A stretch of 64,000 nucleotides of DNA from positions 248,001 to 312,000 of the forward strand of contig MU004241.1 in the NCBI GenBank assembly GCA_010405405.1. Direction: 5' to 3'. The notes under the pieces were generated by a model that did no database searches, was not told where the DNA came from, and saw only the letters and a list, made by a program, of their open reading frames with translations. The position numbers and the translations under genes are program-made. The DNA comes from Microthyrium microscopicum. Its lineage: Eukaryota > Ascomycota > Dothideomycetes > Microthyriales > Microthyriaceae. Of the stretch, positions 24,514-35,910 are shown piece by piece. Within the stretch, counting starts at the first letter, position 1. Each line of letters opens with the position of its first letter.

Positions 24514-27500
24514 ATGTCGCTAATTGGACTTGACTCTGCTGCTGTGAACGCAGCCCACGAGACCGTTCAAGGAAAAGGCGGATTCTTCTGGCTTTCCTAT
24601 ACTACTCGCAATGAGGTCGAAGTACTATCAAAAGGAGTCGGGGGTGTGTCTGAGATGGGCGAGGCGGCCAAGGAATACTATGATGAAGAAGCTGGCAAGC
24701 CTCCGTTATTCGGCATGATAAATCATCGACGGCGCAAGATATTAGTGAAGATTGTGCTGGAAGACACATCGCGTTTGATCAAAGGTTTTACGCCTCCCTC
24801 CATATAAGATAGCAAGGCTAATATCGTTACAGCTCGATGCCAAGTCCACTGGAGTTCAGTCACGACACGCTTCCCCGACCATGATTCGACCTGCGAAATC
24901 GTATCCCCAAACGAGTTTACGGAGACGACGCTAATGGCGAATACTGATTTGCATTCGAGTCGATCGTCAAACGGATCTGGGAAGAAAGGCGCATTGGATG
25001 AGATACGGGAAGGTGCAGAAGAGCAATCCCCAGTTGCCGAAAAGCAAGCTCCTACAGCTGATGAGCTTGGATTGAACAAACCGCTTCCCGCAATTCAAAT
25101 GCCTACAGTTGTCGAGCCGGCAGAACAGACAGCTCCCACTTCGCCTCCAAAGTCGGAACCCGAAGTGGATATTCGATCATTAAATGCGCAGCAATACCCT
25201 CCTAGAAGGAGCAGTAGAGCTGATTTTAGTGAATTAGATATCCCAGACGAGGTTGCTGGTGCAGAACGTCGCATGTCATCGCAGAGTGTTCGTCCTTCTG
25301 GGCTGGATCTTTTCACGCCGTTGGACTTTAGCTTTTTGGATAAACCCAAGGTCAAGCTTGGCCCACGGCCACTTACCGACAAAAGAACCAGTACCGCAAG
25401 GACCAGCACAGATACTAGGCCAACGGCATCATTACCAGCCGGACTTCGCGCCGCTAGACCAGCATCAACTTCGAGACCATCAACTTCCAGGCCTTCATCT
25501 GCAAGACCACCATCCAGAGACTCTGTCTTGTCCGTCGCAAGTACTCAACGGTTCACCACAGCAAGGTTTCCTCCACCCCCTCCCATACCAGAATCTACAA
25601 CACTTCAAATTCCCAGACCGAGATCGAGCGCGGGTAGTGTAAAGTCGTTACCCGCGACTCTGCCAAAGAATAGTGGAATGAGTAAGGAGAAACAGCGTCT
25701 CATGAAGTTCAGAGAAATGTATAAACAGAAAGAGAAGCAAGCAAAAGGCAAACAACCGGCATCAGTCATGTCTGCGGTTTCAGAAAATGGCGCGCCTGAA
25801 GACACTACTACAACTGATCGTCCTATTGAATCTTCAGCTCAAGAATCTGAGGAGCCTGATGGCATTATAGCTGCGACAGAAACCTCAACGATTGCAGAAG
25901 AAGCAGCGCCGACGGCGGCCTCGGTCGAGCCTGTTATTGAAACTCCATATGTCAAAGAAATCTCCGTGTCATCGCCGAAAATGTCGAAAACTCCACTAGA
26001 TATCCATCAGATCACCAAGGATGAGGCATTAGCTGTTGCTGAGCAAGAAGAACACGAGCCATTGGCAGAGAAGAACGAATTGTCGGGGTCTATTGGACCA
26101 CAAGAAACCAAGAGCAACGAAGAAGAAATACCCGAAGAGATAGCTCATCAAGATCCTCTTCCAGAGGAGCCGAAAACCACAGCTTCAGTCGAAGAATCTA
26201 CTCCAACCCCAACGACTAAGGGTCCAGTCTTAGGTACAGAAACGACATCTCCAACATCAGTGATGGAGTCCGCTGGTCAAATTTCTGCCAGGCCAACGTC
26301 AGTGTCCGACTTGAGCGATCGCGTCGTTTCCACCAATAGTCTTGGGCATTCGCATAAATTATCAGCCAGTACTCAACATTCTACTATGTCAGATGAAGGT
26401 GACATTCAGATACAGTTAGATGATGATCCAACTCCACGCGCCGCAACTACTCACACTACTCCAACCGCTCTCTCCCCAAAACTTGAAGAAAGTGTAACGG
26501 AAGTTGTCGAGCGACCGCTTCGACATATTCCCATCACTGTTCCTGGAGTCGCTGGCCTAGGCCTACACACTGACGAGGCCACACTGGCTGCTCTGGAGGG
26601 TAGCCCGAATTACTCGCTCGAACCCCCTCCGCCTATCCCAGACGCACATGCTTCGTCACAGTCTTCTTCCGGTGCCGACTATGATGATGATCTCGTTGAT
26701 GAGCTACAATCTGCTGTGGTCGAGCAGGCCCAGCCAGTCTCCGTCTCAAAGTCGCCAGTGTCAGCATTCTTTCCTCGTGTGAGAAAAGAAGGCAGTGGAG
26801 ATCACCCTGGATATCGAGCATTCTCCGCCCCGCAGAAGAAGTTTGACAGCCCCGGCAGTGACATTTCTGCTACGCCAACGTTTGCTGGTGTTCGTCTGCG
26901 TTCAGTGTCCGGAAATTCGAGCACACCAACCAAGTCTTCGATTGAATCTGTGCCAGTGGCTGCCAAGCGAGTGGGAGGCGGAATTGCTGCCCGCATGGAA
27001 GCCCTCCAGCGCAGCTTTTCCCGAAATACGCCATCGCCACCTGCTCCAGTAGCTGCCAAACCTGTGTCTAGAGGAAAGAGTGTCGTTCAGCGCGCAACAG
27101 ATTTTCAGCCCACTGCAATGTCGCCAACTCCATCCGCCAGGAAGCGACTTTCAAATCTGATCTTGCCAAACAAGAGCAACGCACCTGCCAAGTCAGAAGT
27201 AACACGAGAACGGACTCCTTCTCCAGTGCGAAGCCCGACCGCAAATCTGGACGTTCAGCGCCAAAGCGTGATCACGACAAATTCTGCGCAAAGTAATGGT
27301 AGCATGGCCGTACATGGCATGGCGTCCCCCAAGTCAGAGTCTATCTCTGTTCGCACAACCATAATCCGCCCGGAACGATCCCCTGTGCCTCCACATATGA
27401 TCTCTCTTCCCACCGCCCCCGAGCTCCGCCCAAACACGTCAATGAGTCCTTCAATGATGAGCCCTCCATTTACCAGCCCAACGCACCAGCGCGCCAGATC

Positions 27501-28317
27501 CGCCGCAACTCACCCTGGTCCTTTTCATCCGAACGCTCGCTCTTCCTCTGTCACTTCTTTTCAAAGCCTCTCCACTTCGCCTCGCATGGACGGACCTGGC
27601 TCACCCCGATCAAACGACAGTGGAACCTGGAAGTCGCTAGGAAATCGTTTACGCCGCCTATCTGACTCTAAGCCAAAATCTCCCGGCATACACCTGGCAC
27701 GTAGTATGTCAAATAGTAGCCTTGATACGACGATTTCAGAGAGTTCAAAGACAGATAAGAAGGCTTCTCGCACTAGTCGCTTGCTCAAGCGGATGAGTAG
27801 CAGTATATCAAATATGACGGTGGGACAACATACGCAGCTGCAAACGCTTAGTGAGAAGGGTGGTTATCAAGCAGAGCAAAGACAAGAAGCTACTCGACCG
27901 CCGGGTATTGCGGTCGGTGATGTGAATGTGCAATTTCCAGACACTTTGGTAAGTATTTTCCTGAATTCTCAAAAGCATCGTCTAACCTCGATAGTTATGG
28001 AAACTCCGGTTCCTAGAGATTGATGATCAAGGCTTTCTGGTACTGAGACCATCATCCGGTACAGAGGTAAGTGCCTGTAAACCGTTCTCTAATACCAAGC
28101 TAACGTCTTGCAGGGCATCAACGGTGTCATTAAGCGCTTCCATCTTTCTGAATTCCAGCCTCCATTTCCGCCAGATCTAGACAGACAAGAGCTACCTCAC
28201 AGCATCGTCCTTGACTTTCGCGATGGACGCACCCTTCAGTGCGCATGCCAATCCACCATCGCTCAACGCCAGACATTGCACATGCTTTCCGAATACCACA
28301 TGGCCTGGCTGTCCTGA
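24514..28317 (+). CDS. ADF-like / PH-like large disordered protein
   Basis: Four exons: 24514-24784, 24833-27948, 27995-28066 and 28114-28317, 1220 aa. Residues 1-145 (MSLIGLDSAAVNAAHE, GGFFWLSYTTRNEVEVL, then RCQVHWSSVTTRFPDHDST) resemble an actin-depolymerising-factor homology domain. About 850 residues of Ser/Thr/Pro-rich, probably disordered sequence follow, with PPPPPIPE at about 220 and many SP sites. The last 110 residues (VQFPDTLLWKLRFLEIDDQG, then SIVLDFRDGRTLQCACQ) look like a PH domain. The arrangement suggests a cortical or actin-linked scaffold, but this is inferred from domain shape. The first intron has an unusual donor (GTTTTA), though its removal is required to avoid a stop and preserves phase. 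Confidence 0.75.
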
Positions 28318-30311
28318 ATTTCTACCAAGAATACCCAAACACCTTCTCAGAATGACCGCCATGACACCTAATACCATACTACATTATCTAATACCTAATC
28401 TTCTATCAGCGCCTGCACCATTTGTTTCATCAGCCATCCGAAATCGATACCCAAAACTTTTGCCTTTTGTTCCGCATGTAGAATTAATTCTTCAACTTCC
28501 TCTCCCATTTGTCATTTTCTTTCCTACTACTACCTTCTACCTTTCCTCTTTTGCTTCCATATGTCACCTTCTCGATTTCTTGTCCTCCTTCGATTGGCTT
28601 GGATATGCTATCTGACAATCATACTTATCCTGGATGCATTTGCTTCTATTGAGCGCATTGGCCCGGCCTCAACCGTCTGGAGCCATTGTCGTGGGTGTGC
28701 TAGTTACTGCTCGGCGTTGTGGCTAGAGTATGAATGTTGTTGTTTGAGCTGGGCGTTTAAGCGTATCTAAAAAGCCAATTGCGGAAGCGATTCAAATGAA
28801 AGCTGTTCAAGTGCGAAATTGAAGAAACCTTTTCATTATACTCATTACTATCTTGATTGATTCGAAACACTTTACTGGGGTGTTGCTACTGCTAATGTCA
28901 AGTCGAGTCTCCAGAATAGCAGGACTGCAAACTTTAGCGTGCTTAACGCTCTGCAATTCACAACCAAGTACATAAATCTCCACCATGATTGAGAGAAAAT
29001 ACTTTGTCCAGAAAAAATCAATGGATAGACCATCTACAAACTGATTAGGCCCACGCTAATATGCGTGATATATTCCAGATGCTCATGAAATCGGCATACC
29101 ATTGGTAAAAGCTGTCTTGGCTGCCAGTACTGTCGATGCATGTTGACCATTCCAGGCTCGGAGGGGCCTTTTGAGATGCAAGTCTGCATGGAGATCAAAT
29201 CTAGACTTCCGGTGTCTCGATCGTAGTTCGCGAACCGGCAGTTCAGGTCCTACCCCTAGTGAGGAACCAGAATAGCCTGCGGATCCAGACACTTGGGGTG
29301 CAATATCCTACTTCAAAAGTCCATGACCAGCGGCTGCTTCCCTAGTCACCTTTGATATTCTCTATCGAGTATATGCAGCAGAAGATCCAAGAATTCTGAT
29401 CACCCTAAGATTCCATGCTAAGCAATATCGTCTCTAGCAATGCTCACCAAGAGCGCCTACAGTGTCCGTTATTGGATATTAGGGTAAAATCTACACGCTT
29501 TGCATACGCCCAGCGAAAAACGTTTACAGTGTCTGTCCACAAACAGGACATAAGGTCATCTCATTAGCTAAATTGTCACATTTCTGCCCAGGCCTTTGTA
29601 ACTTTTGGAGAAACTCGTCCATCATGTTGAAGCCAGAGAATTCGTGGGCTTTCCTGCTTTGAGCTAGTCAGGTCAAGATTCCAACCATGCATGACTGCTA
29701 GCCTCCCCACTCCCACGTTGATTGCCATTGTTGTTACTACCAGTTTTGTCCGGCCACTCTTTTTATTCTCTTTATGATTACGTACTGTAGTACCCAAACC
29801 CACGCTCCTTTGATACATCAATGAAGGGTCCAAATCTTCACACAACTAACATGCACGCTAGTCTCTTAGCTGGTGGCCGTAATGCAACGTCTGTCGTCTT
29901 CTCGACATTTTTTTATTCCTACTCGGATCATTTTGCGGAGGAGGCTTGACCTTATTGCTTTTTTGCTCCTTCAACGGCTCTGTATCACCTATCACCAATC
30001 CCGTCATCTCATGCCGCGTCCTGTCGTGTGCTTCTCTCCACAATCTAGACACAGTGTAGAGATTAGAAGCATGCGACTAGAGACAATGGGGTAAGATTAA
30101 CATGCATTTCTTGTCCTTGGCTCACGAATAAAATCCCTTGGCTGGTCGATCATCCATGATCTGCCTTGTCCACCCCATTGCTTGGTGTCAGTAGTAGTGA
30201 GATATATCCCAGGTGCACCCCAGAGAAACCACCCAGTTGGAAATCTCGAGATAAATATCCTCACTAATTTTACCACCACCTATTTTGTTTGTATAGTTTA
30301 CACTTTCAACC
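28318..30311. other. intergenic, 2.0 kb
   Basis: No supported gene between the ADF/PH-like gene and the permease, both on the plus strand. It must include the permease promoter, for which fungal amino-acid permeases often have long upstream regions. No TATA box or GATA-site cluster was convincingly identified by eye. Confidence 0.4.
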
Positions 30312-32337
30312 ATGGCGGATCTTGACGAGAAACACGAGCACAAGGCCAACCAAGCGGTTGTTGACGACGATTTGCGCCGTGGAAGCGTTTTCGATAATAA
30401 AGATGACCTTAAACGACGACTTGGAAATCGACAGATACAACTTATTGCGGTTGGAGGATCTATTGGTACGGCGCTGTTCGTGAGTATCAACGCGGGTTTA
30501 TACCATGGCGGCCCAGGATCTCTTTTCATTGCGTACACCCTGTACAGCATGATGTTGGGTCTAATCAACAATTGTGTTGCCGAAATGTCTACATACATGC
30601 CCGTATCAGGTGGCTTCATCAGATTGGCTGGCCGATGGGTTGACGATGCTTTTGGGTTTATGGCTGGATGGAACTTTTTCTTTTATGAAGCGCTTCTTAT
30701 ACCTTTTGAAATTACCGTAAGTCTTTGAATCATCCTAGAGAAACCATCTGGTAGGAGGCTTCTTGGAAGTGTTTCTTTGATTCCCAATTGTCACATAATA
30801 TACCGTGGCAGTTGCTAGAGTCGACTGCTCTATATCTTTATCTTTAGGAAGAATTATGTACTGATATTTGTGCTTAGGCTCTCATTCAAGTGTTGTCGTA
30901 CTGGAGAGACGATATCCCAGCTGTAAGAAACTCTATTTATCATATCTTCGCGAACTAACAACCTCAGGCCGCAGTCATTGCCGCATGCATTGTCTTATAC
31001 GCGTAAGAACTCACCACTCCCCCATATGGCACACACCGTATGCCGTACTCGCATTAAAATACCGTAAACTAAACTCTCTCCAGCCTTCTAAACATGCTCG
31101 CCGTAAAAGCCTACGGCGAAGCCGAATTCTGGCTCTCCGGCGGCAAAGTCCTCCTAATCATGATCCTCTTCTCCTTCACCTTCATAACCATGGTCGGCGG
31201 CAACCCCAAACACGACGCCTACGGATTCCGCTACTGGAACAACCCCGGCGCCTTTGCCGAATACCGCACCACCGGCGCCCTCGGCCGCTTCGAAGGTTTT
31301 CTCGCAGCCCTCTGGTCCGCGTCCTTCACCGTCGTAGGCCCCGAGTACGTCAGCATGGTGGCCGCGGAAGCGAAACGGCCGCGCACGTATATCAAGAGCG
31401 CGTTCAAGACGATGTATGTGCGTTTCGGCATATTTTTCATCGGCGGTGCGTTGTGTGTGGGCATTGTGGTGGCGCATAATGATCCGACGCTGGTGCAGAT
31501 ATTGACGGGCAAGGCGGGGGGTGCGGGGACGGCGGCGGCGAGTCCGTATGTGATTGCGATGACGAATTTGGGGATTGTGGGATTGCCGAGTTTGGTTAAT
31601 GCGTTGATGATTACGTCGATTTTCAGCGCTGGGAATACGTATACGTACTGTGCGACGAGGACGTTGTATGGGTTGGCGTTGGAGGGCCGGGCACCACGGT
31701 TTTTGAGATACTGCACCAAGGGTGGTGTGCCGATTTACTGCTTTTGTAAGGTTTCATGCTGTGTTGAGATTGTGGCTTGTGCTAACAAGGTCGTGTAGGC
31801 GTGGTGATGTGTTTCCCGCTACTGTCTTTTCTGCAGTTGAGCAGCGGCTCGAACCAAGTGCTCACATGGCTGGTCAACCTGATCACAGCCGGCGGTGTCA
31901 TCGACTACATCGTAATGTGCATTACATATATCTGCTTCTATCGAGCCTGCAAAGCACAAGGTTTTGACCGCAAACAGCTTCCATACACCGGCTGGTTCCA
32001 GCCATACTGCGCATACATCGGGCTAGGTTGGATGTTTTTCATCGTCATGACATATGGCTATTCCTCATTCAGTCCCTGGGATGTAAGCAGCTTCTTCACT
32101 TACTACACGATGGTGATTGTTGCACCAATTCTATTCGTGTTCTGGAAAGTGCTCAAGCGCACAAAGTTTGTGGGACCACATGAGGTGGATTTAATATGGG
32201 AGGCGCCAGTGATTGATGCGTATGAGAGTACGTTTGATGAGGAACCCAGAGGATTTTGGAAGGAAATGATTCAGTTGGTGGGATTGAGGAAGAAGGCTGG
32301 TGGAGATCATCGAACGGTGGTGGATGAACATTCATGA
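30312..32337 (+). CDS. amino-acid permease, fungal AAP family
   Basis: Plasma-membrane amino-acid/proton symporter of the APC superfamily. Five exons: 30312-30716, 30878-30922, 30968-31002, 31084-31745 and 31799-32337, 561 aa, with introns of 161, 45, 81 and 53 nt. The N-terminal soluble tail ends at LKRRLGNRQIQLIAVGGSIG, the family's first-helix signature with the substrate-binding GGSIGTALF loop. Further landmarks are SLFIAYTLYSMMLGLINNCV, AEMSTYMPVSGGFIRLAGRW and ASFTVVGPEYVSMVAAEAKR. About twelve membrane helices are expected. Closeness to the dicarboxylic amino-acid permease (DIP5) branch is suggested by the first helices, but the substrate cannot be set from sequence. Exons 2 and 3 are only 45 and 35 nt. 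Confidence 0.92.
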
Positions 32338-32831
32338 TGTCTGGATATCTGATCATTTATGGCATTTTAGAGCCTCGTTGAGAAAGCATGGTATAAGGCT
32401 GAGCAGCACGGCGACGAGTGACAAAATCAATGCCACTTTCCCAACAGATGCAATGGCTACCACCGCACTCGATGGGAGATAAAAAACTCTACAACGAATC
32501 AACTCCATCTTCCCTTTCCTCGCGAACCAACTTGCCCACATCACCCACCGCGTATACCTTGCATGTTAGAATAAGATTACGATCGGATATAAAGGCCCTT
32601 GGTGACACACGAAGCAAGAAGATAGAATTGAATGATTGTGTAAGAATTGTCCTACACGATGGAGTTTCTATTTGCGCAATAGCGATGAAAGGATTATTTC
32701 CTTCGCTTCTTCAGCGGCTTGTTCTACTCACCTTCAAGAGCAAACGAAGATTGCAAATTCATCACATGCCTTATAGTGCCAGGTGCCCTCTTGGCTTGCT
32801 GTGAATCTTGGATATCTTCCTCTTTCGATAA
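32338..32831. other. convergent intergenic region
   Basis: Lies between the stop codons of the permease (plus) and UBP8 (minus), so it should contain both 3' UTRs. No gene or RNA is supported. Confidence 0.4.
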
Positions 32832-34754
32832 CTAATCGTCTCCGTCACCCTCATCCTCAGCAACCCATTTGCCCACATCGCTCACCACATATGTCAGTAT
32901 ATACGCTTCTGCTCTGAGTACCTCTGCCTCCGTCGCCAGCACCACCTTTGAATCGTCAAACAGGAACCACTGTTTGCCCTCGCGCGAATAATTGACGTAA
33001 TGACCGCTATTCATTTCGCCCTTATGCACGATGACGGTAGCGAGATCGTAAGAGAGGAGTTTGGGCGACCAGTGCTCACGCGGTTGTGAGAGGAGAGCGG
33101 AGTAGCCTGTTGATGAGTCTGAGGTTGTGCCGTTAGTTTTGCCATTGGTGGTTGATGACGAGGTTTCGGTAAAGGTTTCGGGTGAGTGATATAGAGTGGT
33201 ATATGGCATCATGTCAAGAACCAAGGGGAATTTGACGGGTGTAGTGACTTTTGAGGATTTGTCCTTTAGATGGGAAAAGCGCTATAAGATCAGCTTAGGC
33301 TCTTGTGAAAGATGAGGATGTTTGTTACCTTAAGATGGATGCTGAGTACTGGAGGAAGTTGGAGAAGGGTGAATTGCTTCGTGGAGACTCCTTGTGTGGC
33401 GCATTTCTTGCAGGTGTAATCCACGGCTGCTAGCTTTTCTTTCGAGGTGTAGTATTTGAGACATTCTTCGAGGCGCATTGAACTCTCATTAGCAGCGCCC
33501 TTGCTGTTCTCGCCGTTTAGCTTCTTCTTAAGTTGCGACGTGCGGAGATCCAGCGAAAGGTCTAGAAACGGGTCATCTGTAGTGGTTTTGTTATTACACT
33601 TGTCACAGATTACGTCGCTTCGAAGACAGCCGTAAAATGTTTCGTGAAAGAAGCAGTGGCAATCACTGGTCAGGCTACCGTTTGTGACATGAAGGGCGTT
33701 GATCAGGAATTGCATATACTCGTGGGCATCTTGCTGTTTGTAGCCGGCGAGCTCGCTGTTTTGAGCCTAGAATTCTGTTAGAGGAGTCGAAAAAATCGAA
33801 GAAATCAAGGTACCTCTGCAGTCTTCCAGCTATTCATTAGCAAGGTCACGGCACCATAACCCTCAGTTTTCTCCAGACTGAAAAACTCGGTGAATATTTC
33901 GTCCAACGAACAGCTCAGGCAATTGTCGTGCTCACACAGTTCACCAGTCTTGTGACCATCAGTCAAAAAGAATGATTTGACCAACGGGTTGTGTAGTAGA
34001 CTCTGTATCACCGCGCTCATAAAGCAGGTGTTTCCCATATTGTATAAGCCTCGAAGACCGATGGCACGGCATGGAACGTGGGTGGAGTTTGGAGGAACGG
34101 ATCTGGAATCTTCGGAGAACTCGTCAAACTTTCGTTTTCGGCCTAGTATGGTCAGTAAAGTGAAGCAGTCAAAGAGATGTGCTGTGGAATTACCATTATC
34201 TAATCGTATAGTCTCGAATAGGGGATCGTAGACGTAGTCTTCGCAATTTGAGCAGTAGAGAGTGCCATTCCTAGAATTGACGACTTTGCAGCCTGTTAGC
34301 CAACATGGGAGGCCAATTCAAGCTAGGTTACTAACAGAAAGAATGTTTTTTTACATCCAAATGACTCTTTCGAGCCTCCTCCGAGTATATGAAAGGGCAT
34401 TGGACGCAGAGGAAGGTGGGTCGAAGGACAGTGATCGCAACATTTTTAGTGTTGAGGCAAGTTTGAAGGACGATAGGATGTTTGTCGCGGATGACTTGGA
34501 TAATCTCTTCGTAGCGCTCTCGGAGAGTTTTGAAGCTGTTCTCGCCAGCTTTGTGGAATTCTTCGATGTGATCTGTGACACCAGCGATTAGTAGGTACCT
34601 TGACCAGAGGGAGCGCGGACCTACTGCATCCAAAGGACGCGTTAATGCAGCCTCCAGTACTTGCAGGAAGGGTGGATTTGTTCCTCACAAGCTTGGGAGA
34701 GGCGAGCGGAGCAGATGTGAGGGACTTTGGGGTGGCAGTAGCAACGTCTGCCAT
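32832..34754 (-). CDS. UBP8: ubiquitin-specific protease of the SAGA complex, Ubp8-like
   Basis: Deubiquitinase removing ubiquitin from histone H2B within SAGA. Six exons: 34754-34625, 34572-34336, 34292-34194, 34142-33814, 33766-33329 and 33281-32832, 560 aa; introns are 43-52 nt. The N-terminal ZnF-UBP domain reads CNHIEEFHKAGENSFKTL, CVQCPFIYSEEARKSHLDVK, then NGTLYCSNCEDYVYDP. The peptidase domain begins GLRGLYNMGNTCFMSAVIQS (catalytic Cys box) and ends with the His box MNSGHYVNYSREGKQWFLFDD. A CxxC pair in VICDKCNN and another in YTCKKCAT form the fingers zinc site. ZnF-UBP plus USP and the length fit Ubp8 rather than other USPs. Confidence 0.92.
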
Positions 34755-35514
34755 GATGTGGTTTGCGGAGGTCGGATGCGGGATTACGGCAACATGATCT
34801 TGGGAAAAAAGTTGGTGAAGGTGCTATGGACCGCGAAGATATGTGTGGTATATAAAGCTACTGGTGCGGTGGCGAAGAGGGTGAGGTGAATAGAGGATGA
34901 ATATGCGGTTGGTGTACCATCAATGAGATCAAGTGAGGATTGGAGGCAGCTGGATGCGGAAGTAGCGACTTGAAATCTGGGGTTGGTGGTGGTAGCTTCC
35001 GCTTTGGTGTTGAGCTCTCATCCATCCCTCTACGGTTTTGGCCACCATTGGCACCATCTATGGTACAGTATAAACTTAGTTTCTGCATTATCTACTAACA
35101 AAAAATATAGAGCCTAAGAATATATCTAGTCTCTTGGTAAGACTATTTCTAAGTTCCTTTACAAATTATCTGACACGGGTGTGGCTGAGTGACGCTGCCT
35201 TTTGGGACTGATTTTATGCGCTATTACTGGGGACAAAGTGCCCGCATCCACTTCCTAACTCGGGTTATCGATACAGCCACGTTGACTCAGCAAAATCTTA
35301 CTCGGCTCAACCCTGCCTCAATTATGCTCAGCCTCAACTACGCTTGCTCAGGCTTCAAATGTTGCTCAAGATAAATCATGGTGCCTCAGGCTGCTCATGA
35401 TTGGAATCGCCGTGCCTTTTCAAGCATGCGAAACATGACTACATAGGAAAAGCAAATGAGTCTGTTGAGGCCGTCGCTAAATTTTTGGCTTGAGCATAGT
35501 CTAAGAAAAAAAAT
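34755..35514. other. intergenic, UBP8 upstream region
   Basis: About 760 bp between the UBP8 start codon and the terminator of the Pol III locus. No coding frame is supported. The stretch 35280-35400 is peppered with GCTCA/CTCA words but shows no regular period. Confidence 0.35.
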
Positions 35515-35520
35515 AAAAAA
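35515..35520 (-). terminator. Pol III oligo-T terminator
   Basis: A run of six T on the minus strand begins 10 nt after the predicted 3' end of the tRNA-like locus, and a second T-run of eight follows after one A. This is the expected signal for RNA polymerase III release. Confidence 0.7.
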
Positions 35521-35529
35521 TCATCGTGC

Positions 35530-35723
35530 CGACGCCTGCAGGATTCGAACCTGCGCTCTGCACACTGTTAGATTGACTACTTGTTGCCTTCACAATAATA
35601 CGTACCCCTAAGGAAATGCCTTACAACAATCACAATGTAGCAGGGCATCGCTGACCGAATTGTTAGGACTGTTTAGATTACAATTTGGGTTGCTCTCACC
35701 GTTAACCACTCCGCCAAAGCGCC
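35530..35723 (-). tRNA. tRNA-like Pol III locus (Ser-like ends) with a long insert
   Basis: Both ends look like a class II tRNA. The 5' GGCGCTT (35723-35717) pairs with the 3' AGGCGTC (35537-35531) over seven positions, two of them G-U, followed by discriminator G as in serine tRNAs. The A box TGGCGGAGTGG is at 35716-35706. The T-arm GCAGG-TTCGAAT-CCTGC is at 35554-35538 and contains a perfect B box. Between D-arm and T-arm there are about 130 nt instead of about 50. A similar word (AATCTAAACAG and AATCTAACAG) occurs at both sides of the extra sequence. I could not draw a canonical anticodon arm, so this may be a tRNA with a long intron, an interrupted pseudogene or another Pol III RNA. Confidence 0.55.
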
Positions 35724-35910
35724 GATTAGTGTTATTGTTATTGAGTTTTCAAAGACTATATAATCAAAGTAATATTATTAGATGCGATATGCCATTCTTT
35801 CCTTTGGTCATCATGTCTAACCCCGCCACTGACATGTCCAGTTTGGCTGTTGTTGTTCTCATATCAAACATCTTCAACCATCGTACAACATAGGTAATCC
35901 ACCAGCGAAA

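Noticed and set aside
31154-31719. Long minus-strand frames opposite the permease
   Set aside because: They are shadows of the GC-rich permease exon and encode no recognisable protein.
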